DNA of 39,499 bases from Microvirga sp. 3-52 (GTDB lineage: Bacteria; Pseudomonadota; Alphaproteobacteria; Rhizobiales; Beijerinckiaceae), in NCBI RefSeq assembly GCF_018383585.1, contig NZ_JAHAMK010000017.1:1-39499 (forward strand). The letters run 5' to 3'. How positions within the stretch are numbered: position 1 is the stretch's first letter; each line of letters opens with the position of its first letter. Below are positions 31,059 to 38,657 of this stretch, piece after piece. The position numbers were made by a program, and so were the translations under genes. The notes below the pieces were generated by a model. The model was not told the origin of the DNA, did no database searches, and saw only the letters and a list, made by a program, of their open reading frames with translations.

Positions 31059-31880
31059 ATGCGGAACACCTACGATCTTGATAGTCTCCCTCATCCAGGC
31101 GCCTCTTCGGCCAAGGATGTTGCGTATTCAAGATACATGGAGCTGGCCCGTTCGGTTGAGCCGTCTTCGACAGAGCATGCCGCTGCTCGCTCCATCAAGA
31201 CGCTCCTCATCGAGCCGAACGCCCTGTTGAGGGAAGGCCTACGCAGAATTCTGGCCGAAACAGCTTATTCACCTTCCGCAGCAGCTGCGAGCCTCGATGA
31301 GATGGGGGTGGTGCCGGGAATCGACAGCAGTGCTATTGTTCTCATCATTGATGCAAGTCGCGATCACGATGAAACCTGTCGTCAGGCTCGGATGCTGAAA
31401 GAGAGCAATCCGAGTGCCAAAGTGGTCATGCTGATCGAAGAGTACGACCTTAAGCAGGTGGTTGCAGCCTTTCAGGCTGGCGCGGATGCGTACCTCAAAA
31501 AGTCGATCTCGCACGAGGTACTCGTGAAGTCGCTGGATCTCGTGATGCTGGGAGAAGCTATCTTCCCTAGTGCAATCCTTGATCTGCTGCGGGAGCGGGA
31601 AGACCGGACCAATCATGCGAATGAAGCGCCGGCTCCGGAAGAGCATCATGAGATGAGCTCTCCGGCGAAAGGTCTTTCGGTCCGCGAGACAGTCATTCTT
31701 CGCTGCCTCATGGATGGCGACTCGAATAAGATCATCGCTCGAAAGTTCGACATCACGGAAGCTACCGTCAAGGTTCACGTCAAGGCGATCCTGCGCAAGA
31801 TCCAGGCAAAGAATCGGACCCAGGCTGCAATCTGGGCTGCAAGCCATCTGCCGTCCAACCGCGGCGCGCCTGCCAGCTGA
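31059..31880 (+). CDS. LuxR/NarL-type response regulator, paralogue 3
   Basis: 273 residues, ATG at 31059 with AGAAAGG upstream. The N-terminus has about 45 extra residues before the receiver (TLLIEPNALLREGLRRILAE). The receiver keeps an acidic first strand (LIEPN), an Asp in the phosphorylation place (VLIIDAS) and the Lys (GADAYLKKS), so of the three paralogues it is closest to a working receiver. The HTH is LSVRETVILRCLMDGDSNKI, then IARKFDITEATVKVHVKAIL. It may be an ancestral form that gave rise to the more degenerate ones. No kinase is adjacent. Confidence 0.85.
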   Translation: MRNTYDLDSLPHPGASSAKDVAYSRYMELARSVEPSSTEHAAARSIKTLLIEPNALLREGLRRILAETAYSPSAAAASLDEMGVVPGIDSSAIVLIIDASRDHDETCRQARMLKESNPSAKVVMLIEEYDLKQVVAAFQAGADAYLKKSISHEVLVKSLDLVMLGEAIFPSAILDLLREREDRTNHANEAPAPEEHHEMSSPAKGLSVRETVILRCLMDGDSNKIIARKFDITEATVKVHVKAILRKIQAKNRTQAAIWAASHLPSNRGAPAS

Positions 31881-31906
31881 GCGTGTGGGCTTAAACCGCT
31901 TTTCAC

Positions 31907-31931
31907 CAATAGGGGCCACTAGCCCCCATTG
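31907..31931. terminator. Probable terminator hairpin between convergent genes
   Basis: CAAT-A-GGGGC pairs with GCCCC-C-ATTG around a CACTA loop, nine pairs with one mismatch. It lies between the regulator stop (31880) and the end of the GMC gene (31967). There is no strong T-tract on either side, so it is tentative. Confidence 0.4.
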
Positions 31932-31966
31932 CTCGTTGTGAAGCGTGTAAAGATACTCCGAATAGC

Positions 31967-33607
31967 TCAAACCGAGCGCAGAGCAGGCATAGAGATCTGC
32001 GTCTGGTCCTCCAGGATCATCGCAGCTCCCCTTTCGGCAATCATCAGCGTCGGCGAATTCGTGTTTCCGCTCGTAATAGTAGGCATGATGGAAGCGTCGA
32101 TGACGCGCAGGCCCTCGATCCCACGGACACGCAAGCGTGCGTCTGTGACTGCCATTGGATCGCTGTCGGTTCCCATCTTGGCGGTCCCGACGGGATGGAA
32201 GATCGTGGTCCCGATATCCCGTGCGCCATTCAGAAGCTCGTCATCGGCCGTCAGTTGGGCTCCGGGCTTGTACTCCTCGGGGCGGTATTTCTGAAGGGCC
32301 GGCATCGAGACGATGTGCCTGACCAGGCGCAGCGCGTCCACGGCCACTCTCTGATCTTCCAAAGTCGACAGATAATTCGGCCGGATGAAGGGCGCATCGC
32401 CCGATTGGGCGCTGCGGATCCTGACGCTACCCCGGCTGGTCGGCCGCAGGTTGCAGACGCTCGCCGTGAAGGCAGGAAACGGATGCGGGTCGTCGCCGAA
32501 TTTGTCCAGCGACAGGGGCTGGATGTGAAACTGGAGATTCGGTGTCGCATACTCAGGAGACGAGCGTGTAAATGCTCCCAACTGCGAAGGCGCCATCGTA
32601 AGCGGCCCTTTGCGGAAGAGGGCATACTCAAGCGCCATCTGTCCCTTTTTGAACAAGGACCGATAGTCCTCGTTGAGCGTTCGCACCCCGTGCACCTTGT
32701 AGATCGGCCGCAGTTGCAGATGGTCCTGCAGGTTCTCACCGACACCTGGCAGGTGGTGAAACACCTCGATTCCGTGCTGCTGGAGGAACTCACCGTCCCC
32801 GATCCCCGACAATTGCAGGAGCTGCGGGGAGGCGATGGCGCCAGCGGAAAGCACCACCTCCTTCCGCGCCAGAATACGCCTCGAGGTACCGTTCTGCAGA
32901 ATTTCGACGCCGATTGCGCGCTTGCCCTCGAAAAGGATGCGCGTGGCATGGGCGTTGGTTTCAACCTTCAGATTGGGACGGGACAGAGCCGGCTTGAGGA
33001 AGCCGCGCGCTGCGGACCAGCGCCGGCCGCTCTTCTGATTGACGTGAAAATACGAGATGCCCTCGTTGCTGCCCGTATTGAAATCGCTGACGCGGGGAAT
33101 GCCGGCCTCGACCGCGGCTTCGATGAAGGTGTCCAGGACGTCCCAGCGGGTACGAGGGGCCTCGACGCGCCATTCGCCGCCCACGCCATGATGCTCGCCG
33201 GCTCCGAGGTAGTGATCGAGATGCCGACGGAAGATCGGCTTCACATCATCCCACCCCCAGCCGGTAAGGCCCATCTGGCGCCAGTTGTCGTAATCCTCGC
33301 GCTGGCCGCGCATGTAGACCATGGCGTTGATGGCCGAGCAGCCGCCCAGGACCTTGCCTCGCGGATAGTTCAGGATGCGGCCGTTCAGGCCAGCCTCCGC
33401 TTCGGTCTTGAACATCCAGTCGGCCCGGGGATTGCCGATGGCGAAGAGATAGCCGACTGGGATGTGAAACCAGATCCAGTTGTCCTTGCCGCCAGCTTCG
33501 AGGATGCAGACCGAGTTCCTCGGGCCCTTGGACAGGCGGTTTGCCAGGACGCAACCGGCGGAACCTGCACCGACAATCACATAATCGAATGTATCGCTGC
33601 CTGACAT
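31967..33607 (-). CDS. GMC-family FAD-dependent alcohol/choline dehydrogenase
   Basis: 546 residues from the ATG at 33607 (MSGSDTFDYVIVGAGSAGCV). A TTG four codons earlier has no better site. GAGSAG (13-18) binds FAD, and RGKVLGGCSAINAMVYMRG is GMC signature 1. VLSAGAIASPQLLQLSGIG is signature 2, and the C-terminal active site shows HPVGTAKMG with the catalytic His near 470 and SGNTNSPTLM with the Asn near 515. Members oxidise primary alcohols such as choline or polyethylene glycol to aldehydes. Being at the end of a Liv-type operon, it probably oxidises the imported substrate or a product of it. The substrate is not determined. Confidence 0.9.
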   Translation of the reverse strand: MSGSDTFDYVIVGAGSAGCVLANRLSKGPRNSVCILEAGGKDNWIWFHIPVGYLFAIGNPRADWMFKTEAEAGLNGRILNYPRGKVLGGCSAINAMVYMRGQREDYDNWRQMGLTGWGWDDVKPIFRRHLDHYLGAGEHHGVGGEWRVEAPRTRWDVLDTFIEAAVEAGIPRVSDFNTGSNEGISYFHVNQKSGRRWSAARGFLKPALSRPNLKVETNAHATRILFEGKRAIGVEILQNGTSRRILARKEVVLSAGAIASPQLLQLSGIGDGEFLQQHGIEVFHHLPGVGENLQDHLQLRPIYKVHGVRTLNEDYRSLFKKGQMALEYALFRKGPLTMAPSQLGAFTRSSPEYATPNLQFHIQPLSLDKFGDDPHPFPAFTASVCNLRPTSRGSVRIRSAQSGDAPFIRPNYLSTLEDQRVAVDALRLVRHIVSMPALQKYRPEEYKPGAQLTADDELLNGARDIGTTIFHPVGTAKMGTDSDPMAVTDARLRVRGIEGLRVIDASIMPTITSGNTNSPTLMIAERGAAMILEDQTQISMPALRSV

Positions 33608-33627
33608 GGTACGGCTCAATGAAATGA

Positions 33628-33654
33628 GCCGGCGTTCACCACATGAACGCCGGC
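33628..33654 (-). other. Strong intercistronic hairpin between livM and the GMC gene
   Basis: GCCGGCGTTCA pairs perfectly with TGAACGCCGGC (11 pairs, 5-base loop). It lies in the 57-base gap between livM and the GMC gene. A second stem (GGCTCA, 33613-33618, with TGAGCC, 33625-33630) overlaps its edge, so the two are mutually exclusive. It may be a partial terminator or protect the upstream RNA. Confidence 0.6.
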
Positions 33655-33675
33655 AGGGTTTCTAACGTTCGTGCG

Positions 33676-34650
33676 TTAGGAGACGCCTTTGGTCTTGCGC
33701 CTCATCAGCTCCAGGATTTCTCCCACGATTCCGCGGCGGAACAGCAATACGCAGATCACGAAGATGATTCCGATCAGCACCGTCACAGGGAAATTGGACG
33801 CAGCCAGATAATTCTGCAGGGCGATCACAAGACCAGCGCCGACGATAGGACCGATCATCGTGCCGATGCCCCCGAGCAGGGTCATGAGAATGACTTCGCC
33901 GGACATCTGCCACTGCACGTCCGTGAGCGTCGCGAACTGGAACACGATGGCTTTGGTGCCACCTGCCAGTCCCGCCAGCGCGGCCGACATGACGAAGGCG
34001 CCGAGCTTGTAGCGATCCACCCGATAGCCGAGCGAGACCGCGCGCCTCTCGTTCTCCCGGATCGCCTTGAGGATGTTGCCGAACGGCGAGTTCACGATGC
34101 GCCAGATGGCGAAGAAGCCGAATAGGAAGATCGCCAGCGTGACGTAGTACATGGTCAGAGGCTGGTTCAGGTCGATCAAACCGAGCAGATAGCCGCGCGG
34201 CACGCCCTGGATGCCGTCCTCACCATGGGTGAAGGGTACCTGCAGGCAGATGAATGCGAACATCTGCGACAGCGCCAGGGTGATCATGGCGAAATAGATG
34301 CCCTGGCGTCGGATCGCCACGAACCCGATGATGAGGCCCATGACAGCGGCACCTGCCGCGCCCAGTAGGATACTGGTCAAAGGCTCCAAGCCCCAGACCT
34401 TGGCGGCATGAGCGGTGACATAGGCAGCGCCACCAAAGAAGGCCGCATGGCCAAAGGAGAGAAGACCAACATAGCCGATGAGCAGGTTGAACGCGCAGGC
34501 GAAGAGCGCGAAGCACAGCACGCTCATCAGCATGACGGGATAGAAGAAGAACGGAGCCGCGAGCATCCCCGCGATGGCGGCTGCGCCCAGCACCATGGAG
34601 GTGGTGCGCAGCTTGGGCTGTTCCGCAAGATATTGGGTCCCAACAGCCAT
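33676..34650 (-). CDS. livM: Branched-chain amino acid-type ABC transporter permease (LivM)
   Basis: 324 residues, ATG at 34650, four bases after the livH stop. About nine hydrophobic segments are visible, with the family features GLLSFGHAAFFGGAAYVTAH, the EAA-like cytoplasmic loop RENERRAVSLGYRVDRYKLG, and LLGGIGTMIGPIVGAGLVIA. It forms the membrane channel together with LivH, powered by LivG and LivF, and fed by the binding protein. The short cytoplasmic C-terminus ends KGVS. The complete order in the operon is binding protein, livG, livF, livH, livM. Confidence 0.9.
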   Translation of the reverse strand: MAVGTQYLAEQPKLRTTSMVLGAAAIAGMLAAPFFFYPVMLMSVLCFALFACAFNLLIGYVGLLSFGHAAFFGGAAYVTAHAAKVWGLEPLTSILLGAAGAAVMGLIIGFVAIRRQGIYFAMITLALSQMFAFICLQVPFTHGEDGIQGVPRGYLLGLIDLNQPLTMYYVTLAIFLFGFFAIWRIVNSPFGNILKAIRENERRAVSLGYRVDRYKLGAFVMSAALAGLAGGTKAIVFQFATLTDVQWQMSGEVILMTLLGGIGTMIGPIVGAGLVIALQNYLAASNFPVTVLIGIIFVICVLLFRRGIVGEILELMRRKTKGVS

Positions 34651-34654
34651 GATA

Positions 34655-35542
34655 TTACTCCTCCCGCCCGAAGAGACCCGCCGGCCTGACGAGCAGAACG
34701 ATGGCCATGATCACAAAGATAACAATACTTGAGGCTTCCGGGTAGAAAACCTTCGTCAGCCCTTCGAGAATGCCGAGCACATAGCCGGTCACGATGGCGC
34801 CCAGGATGGAGCCCATGCCGCCGACGACCACGACGGCGAAAACGATGATGATGAGGTTCGTACCCATCAGCGGGCTCACCTGATAGATCGGGGCCGCCAA
34901 CACACCCGCCAGCGCAGCGAGCGCCGCACCCAAGCCATAGGTGAGGGTCAGAAGCAACGGAACGTTCACGCCGAAGGCCTGTACGAGCGTAGCATTTTCC
35001 GTCGCTGCCCGGAGATAGGCGCCGAGCCGGGTCTTCTCGATGAGGAGCCAGGTGCCGAGGCAGATGACCAGGGAGGCGATGACCACCCAGCCGCGGTAGA
35101 TGGGCATGAACATGAAGCCCAGATTGACGGCACCGGTCAGCTGCGGCGGGGCGGCATAAGGCTGTCCGGCCGCGCCGAACCAGTGGCGGAAGGCGCCCTC
35201 CAGAATAAGGGCGAGGCCGAAGGTCAGGAGAAGGCCGTAGAGCGGGTCGACGCCGTAGAGGCGGCTCAGCATCGTTCTCTCGATTACGACTGCGATAGCG
35301 CCGACGATCAGAGGTGCCAGGATGAGCGCAGGCCAATAGCCGATGCCCAAGTAGTTCAGGAGCAGGTAAGCGGCGAAGGCGCCCAGCATATATTGAGCGC
35401 CATGGGCGAAGTTGATGACCCGCAATAGGCCGAAGATCACGGCAAGGCCGAGGCTCAGCATGGCATAGAACGAGCCGTTGATCAGGCCGATGAGGACTTG
35501 GCCAAAGAGAGCCGGGGTGGGAATGCCGAAAATCGTACTCAT
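34655..35542 (-). CDS. livH: Branched-chain amino acid-type ABC transporter permease (LivH)
   Basis: 295 residues, ATG at 35542, six bases after livF. Eight or so membrane segments are seen: FGQVLIGLINGSFYAMLSLG, VINFAHGAQYMLGAFAAYLL, YGLLLTFGLALILEGAF and GGMGSILGAIVTGYVLGILE. VINFAHG is the typical LivH motif, and the RAATENATLVQAFGVNVPLL loop contacts the ATPase subunits. It is complete and intact. Partner genes are on both sides, with spacing of four to six bases, indicating translational coupling. Confidence 0.92.
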   Translation of the reverse strand: MSTIFGIPTPALFGQVLIGLINGSFYAMLSLGLAVIFGLLRVINFAHGAQYMLGAFAAYLLLNYLGIGYWPALILAPLIVGAIAVVIERTMLSRLYGVDPLYGLLLTFGLALILEGAFRHWFGAAGQPYAAPPQLTGAVNLGFMFMPIYRGWVVIASLVICLGTWLLIEKTRLGAYLRAATENATLVQAFGVNVPLLLTLTYGLGAALAALAGVLAAPIYQVSPLMGTNLIIIVFAVVVVGGMGSILGAIVTGYVLGILEGLTKVFYPEASSIVIFVIMAIVLLVRPAGLFGREE

Positions 35543-35548
35543 GATGCT

Positions 35549-36256
35549 CTACACTCCAAGAACTTCGTGGAGTTCGTCCATGCGCGCATCGAGTTCATGC
35601 CCAGGGAACGAGTTCACCATACGCCCATCCTCCATGAGGTAGAAGCGGTCGGCCACTTTCTTCGCGAAGCGGAAGTTCTGTTCCACGAGCAGGATGGTCA
35701 TGCCACGCTTCTTCAAGGCGACCAGTACATCACCGATGCGCTGTACGATCACAGGCGCCAAGCCTTCCGTCGGCTCGTCGAGAAGGATGATGCGCGCACC
35801 CGTGCGCAGCACGCGGGCGATGGCGAGCATCTGCTGCTCGCCGCCCGAGAGCTTCGTGCCTTGGCTCGAACGGCGTTCATGAAGATTGGGGAAGAGGTTG
35901 TAGATCTCCTCCACGCTCATGCCGCCTTCCGAGACCGTCGGCGGCAGCATCAGGTTCTCGGAGACGTTCAAGCTCGCGAAGATGCCGCGCTCTTCGGGCA
36001 CGTAGCCGATCCCAGCCTGGGCGACTTTGTGGAGCGGCAGCCTCAGGAGATCCTGGCCGCGCAGGCGGATGACGCCCTCACGGCGGCGCAGGATGCCCAT
36101 GATCGCGCGCAAGGTGGTCGTCTTGCCCGCACCGTTGCGGCCGAGCAGGGTGACTGTTTCGCCCTCGCGGATATCGAGGTCGACACCATGAAGGACATGG
36201 CTTTCGCCGTACCAGGCATTGAGCCCGCGGACTTCGAGAAGGGGAGCGCTACTCAT
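35549..36256 (-). CDS. livF: ABC transporter ATP-binding protein (LivF)
   Basis: 235 residues from the ATG at 36256 (MSSAPLLEVRGLNAWYGESH), which overlaps the livG stop by eight bases. Walker A is GRNGAGKTT, the Q-loop lies in GYVPEERGIF, the signature is LSGGEQQMLAIARVL, and Walker B is IILLDEPTEGLAP with the catalytic Glu. MTILLVEQNFRFA is the H-loop region, with Gln where many ABC proteins have His, which is normal in LivF. The shorter C-terminus compared with LivG is also normal. It provides energy for the transporter. Confidence 0.93.
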   Translation of the reverse strand: MSSAPLLEVRGLNAWYGESHVLHGVDLDIREGETVTLLGRNGAGKTTTLRAIMGILRRREGVIRLRGQDLLRLPLHKVAQAGIGYVPEERGIFASLNVSENLMLPPTVSEGGMSVEEIYNLFPNLHERRSSQGTKLSGGEQQMLAIARVLRTGARIILLDEPTEGLAPVIVQRIGDVLVALKKRGMTILLVEQNFRFAKKVADRFYLMEDGRMVNSFPGHELDARMDELHEVLGV

Positions 36257-37007
36257 GCTCGGTTCCCATGTAAGCTTCACGCACGCGTGGATCCTGGCTG
36301 ACCTTGTCGTATGATCCGTCGGAGAGTATCTCGCCGCGCGCCAGAACGGTGACCCGGTCGCAAAGATCGGAAACGACGTTCAGGTTGTGCTCGACCATCA
36401 GCACGGTGCGGTTGCGGGCGATGCGCCGGATCAGATCGGAGATGCGGCCGATATCCTCGTGGCCCATGCCGGCCATGGGCTCGTCGAGAAGCAGCATGGC
36501 CGGGTCGAGCGCCAGCGTGGTGGCGATCTCCAGGGCTCTCTTGCGGCCATAGGACAATTCGGTGGCGGCCAGATCGGCATAGGCCGAGAGATTGACGGCG
36601 TCGATCAGTTCCAGGGCTCGTTCATCGAGCGCCGACAGACTGCTGGACGAGCGCCAGAACTGCGTTGCGAGTCCGGACGGACGCTGCAGCGCCACGCGCA
36701 CATTGTCGAGCACGGTCAGGTGCGGGAACACCGCCGAAATCTGGAAGGATCGGACAAGCCCGAGGCGGGCGACCTCGGCAGGCTTCAGGCCCGTGATGTC
36801 CGAGCCTTTGAAGGTGATCTGCCCGCGGGTCGGCGTGAGGAACTTCGTGAGCAGGTTGAAGACGGTCGTCTTGCCGGCGCCGTTCGGGCCGATCAGGGCA
36901 TGGATCGTGCCCTCGTTGACGGAAAGCGTCACGTCCTTCACGGCCAGGAAGCCGCGAAACTCCATGGTGAGCCCGGTGGCGCTCAAGATAGGTTGCGTAC
37001 TGACCAT
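36249..37007 (-). CDS. livG: ABC transporter ATP-binding protein (LivG)
   Basis: 252 residues, ATG at 37007. Walker A is GPNGAGKTTVFNLL, the signature is LSYGRKRALEIATTLALDP, Walker B is MLLLDEPMAGM and the H-loop is VLMVEHNLNVV. LSYGRKRALEI in place of LSGGQ is characteristic of LivG. The extended C-terminal end (REAYMGTEHE) is also typical. The stop overlaps the start of livF, consistent with coupled translation. It is separated from the binding-protein gene by 126 bases with a strong hairpin. Confidence 0.93.
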   Translation of the reverse strand: MVSTQPILSATGLTMEFRGFLAVKDVTLSVNEGTIHALIGPNGAGKTTVFNLLTKFLTPTRGQITFKGSDITGLKPAEVARLGLVRSFQISAVFPHLTVLDNVRVALQRPSGLATQFWRSSSSLSALDERALELIDAVNLSAYADLAATELSYGRKRALEIATTLALDPAMLLLDEPMAGMGHEDIGRISDLIRRIARNRTVLMVEHNLNVVSDLCDRVTVLARGEILSDGSYDKVSQDPRVREAYMGTEHE

Positions 37008-37039
37008 ATGAACCGGCCGACACTCTCTTGGTGAGGAGG

Positions 37040-37079
37040 CAACGGCTGGTTCGGGCGCAAGGCTCGATACCAGCCGTTG
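37040..37079 (-). other. Intercistronic hairpin between livK and livG
   Basis: CAACGGCTGGT (37040-37050) and ACCAGCCGTTG (37069-37079) form a perfect 11-pair stem with an 18-base loop. The hairpin lies after the binding-protein gene. Such structures commonly let the binding-protein mRNA accumulate above the rest of the operon by stopping some transcription or blocking 3' exonucleases. A T-tract is lacking. Confidence 0.6.
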
Positions 37080-37133
37080 TCAGATGATGAAGAAGGTGAG
37101 GAGGCTTGTGCCGCCCCGCCTCTAGTTTGAAGA

Positions 37134-38342
37134 TTACTGCGTGACCTGACAGCCGCTGTCGGCAACCGACAGATAAGCCTGATCGCCCGGAACCTTGGCG
37201 AGCTGCTTGTACATGTCCCACTCGCTCTTGCTCTCTTCGGGCTTCTTCACCTGGAAGAGATACATGTCGTAGACCATGCGGCCGTTGGGCAGCACCTTGC
37301 CCTTCTTGGCGAAGACGTCCTCGACCGGCATCTCGTGCAGGAGCTTGGCGACCGGCTCGGTCGCATCCGTGCCGGCCTTCTGGACAGCCTTCAGGTACTG
37401 CAACACGGAGGAGTAGGTGCCCATATGGATCATGTTCGGCATACGGCCGGTCTTCTCCTGGAATTTTTTCGCGAAGGCGCGATTCTCGTCACTCTGGTCC
37501 CAGTACCAGCCTTCGGTGAGCGTCAGGCCCTGTGCCGCTTTGAGGCCGAGGCCCTTCACTTCCGCGAGGGTAAAGAGCAGGGCTGCCAGACGCGTGCCGC
37601 CCTGGGTGATACCGAATTCCGCAGCCTGCTTGATGGCGTTGGCGGTATCGAGGCCGGCATTGGCCATGCCGATCACGTTGGCACCGGAGCTCTGCGCCTG
37701 CAGCAGGAAGGACGAATAGTCGGTGGCCGCCAGCGGGTGACGAACGGCCCCGAGAACCTGGCCGCCCTTCGATTTCACGAATTTCGAGGTCTGCTCCTCG
37801 AGGGAGTAGCCGAAGGCGTAGTCAGCGGTGAGGAAGAACCATTTGTTGCCGCCGTTTTCCACCAATGCGCCACCGGTGCCGACCGCGAGAGCATGGGTAT
37901 CGTAGGCCCAATGGAAGCCGTAAGGCGTGCATTGCTTGCCGGTGAGATCGGTCGTCGCCGCACCGGTCGTCATCGTGATTTTCTTCTTGTCCTTGGACAA
38001 GCCTTGGACCGCGAGGGCGACGGACGAAGTGGTCAGCTCCATGATGGAATCGACCTTTTCCGTGTCATACCATTGCCGGGCGATGCTGGCCGCAACGTCC
38101 GGCTTGTTCTGGTGGTCCGCGCTCACAATCTCGACAGGTACGCCGAGAACCTTGCCGCCGAAATCCTGCACCGCCATGCGAGCGGCTTCGACAGAGGATT
38201 TGCCGCCGAAATCCGCATAAACGCCGGATTGATCGTTCAGGATGCCGATCTTGACCACGCCGTCCGAGGCCTGCTGTGCATAGGCCGACTGCGCCATGAC
38301 GGTGCAGCTGAGGGCAAACAGGATTTTATTGAGAACTCGCAT
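37134..38342 (-). CDS. Periplasmic substrate-binding protein of the Liv-type transporter
   Basis: 402 residues from the ATG at 38342, chosen because a signal peptide follows directly (about 23 residues ending SAYA-Q). The mature protein is a type I periplasmic-binding fold: VVKIGILNDQSGVYADFGGK, SVEAARMAVQDFGG, then IVSADHQNKPDVAASIARQW, and a second lobe with KWFFLTADYAFGYSLEEQTS. Proteins of this subgroup (COG0683-like) bind not only Leu/Ile/Val but also aromatic acids, amides or small polar organic compounds, so the ligand cannot be named. It is the first gene of the operon. The C-terminal Cys (DSGCQVTQ) pairs possibly with the Cys in GKQCTPYG. Confidence 0.9.
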   Translation of the reverse strand: MRVLNKILFALSCTVMAQSAYAQQASDGVVKIGILNDQSGVYADFGGKSSVEAARMAVQDFGGKVLGVPVEIVSADHQNKPDVAASIARQWYDTEKVDSIMELTTSSVALAVQGLSKDKKKITMTTGAATTDLTGKQCTPYGFHWAYDTHALAVGTGGALVENGGNKWFFLTADYAFGYSLEEQTSKFVKSKGGQVLGAVRHPLAATDYSSFLLQAQSSGANVIGMANAGLDTANAIKQAAEFGITQGGTRLAALLFTLAEVKGLGLKAAQGLTLTEGWYWDQSDENRAFAKKFQEKTGRMPNMIHMGTYSSVLQYLKAVQKAGTDATEPVAKLLHEMPVEDVFAKKGKVLPNGRMVYDMYLFQVKKPEESKSEWDMYKQLAKVPGDQAYLSVADSGCQVTQ

Positions 38343-38657
38343 CGATTTCCTTCCCTTCGTTCCGAAGCCGGTTGATCCAGCCATTGTTCAAGCCGCGGCG
38401 TGAGGGTACGCCCGGCGATGGCCAGAAAGGTACAGACACTGGCGTCTTGTGCAATGCGAGAGGGGGTCATCCTTAAGTCGCACATATCTTTAAGCTTCAA
38501 GCTTCTGCCTCATTTTGAGGCATGAGGCGGCGGCCTCCGAAACCGTGGCCACCTGCCGGCAACCCTGATCCGCATCTCCAGCGGTTCACAGAGGTCGGGG
38601 CAGCACCTATATCTCGCTCAGCTTTCATTCTCCCATTTTTTCGATTGGAGTCCTGAG
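38343..38657. other. Divergent promoter region between the Liv operon and aldehyde dehydrogenase
   Basis: It holds no gene. TGCCTCA-TTT-TGAGGCA, a perfect 7-base inverted repeat, lies at 38506-38522, about midway between the two start codons. It could be the operator for a regulator that controls both transcripts. No regulator gene is within the window next to it. Confidence 0.5.
38506..38522. promoter_or_regulatory. Candidate operator (perfect inverted repeat)
   Basis: TGCCTCA (38506-38512), TTT, TGAGGCA (38516-38522). It is a compact 17-base palindrome in the divergent promoter region. A short hairpin is possible in RNA, but the symmetric place between two divergent catabolic transcripts favours a protein-binding site. 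Confidence 0.45.

Noticed and set aside
32195..33604. A 469-codon open frame on the plus strand
   Set aside because: It lies entirely antisense to the GMC oxidoreductase, which has all family motifs. The product is an Arg/His/Gln-rich sequence of the kind produced by the complement of GC-rich genes.
37335..38375. A 346-codon open frame on the plus strand
   Set aside because: It is antisense to the binding-protein gene, which has a signal peptide and family motifs. It is a mirror frame of high-GC coding DNA.
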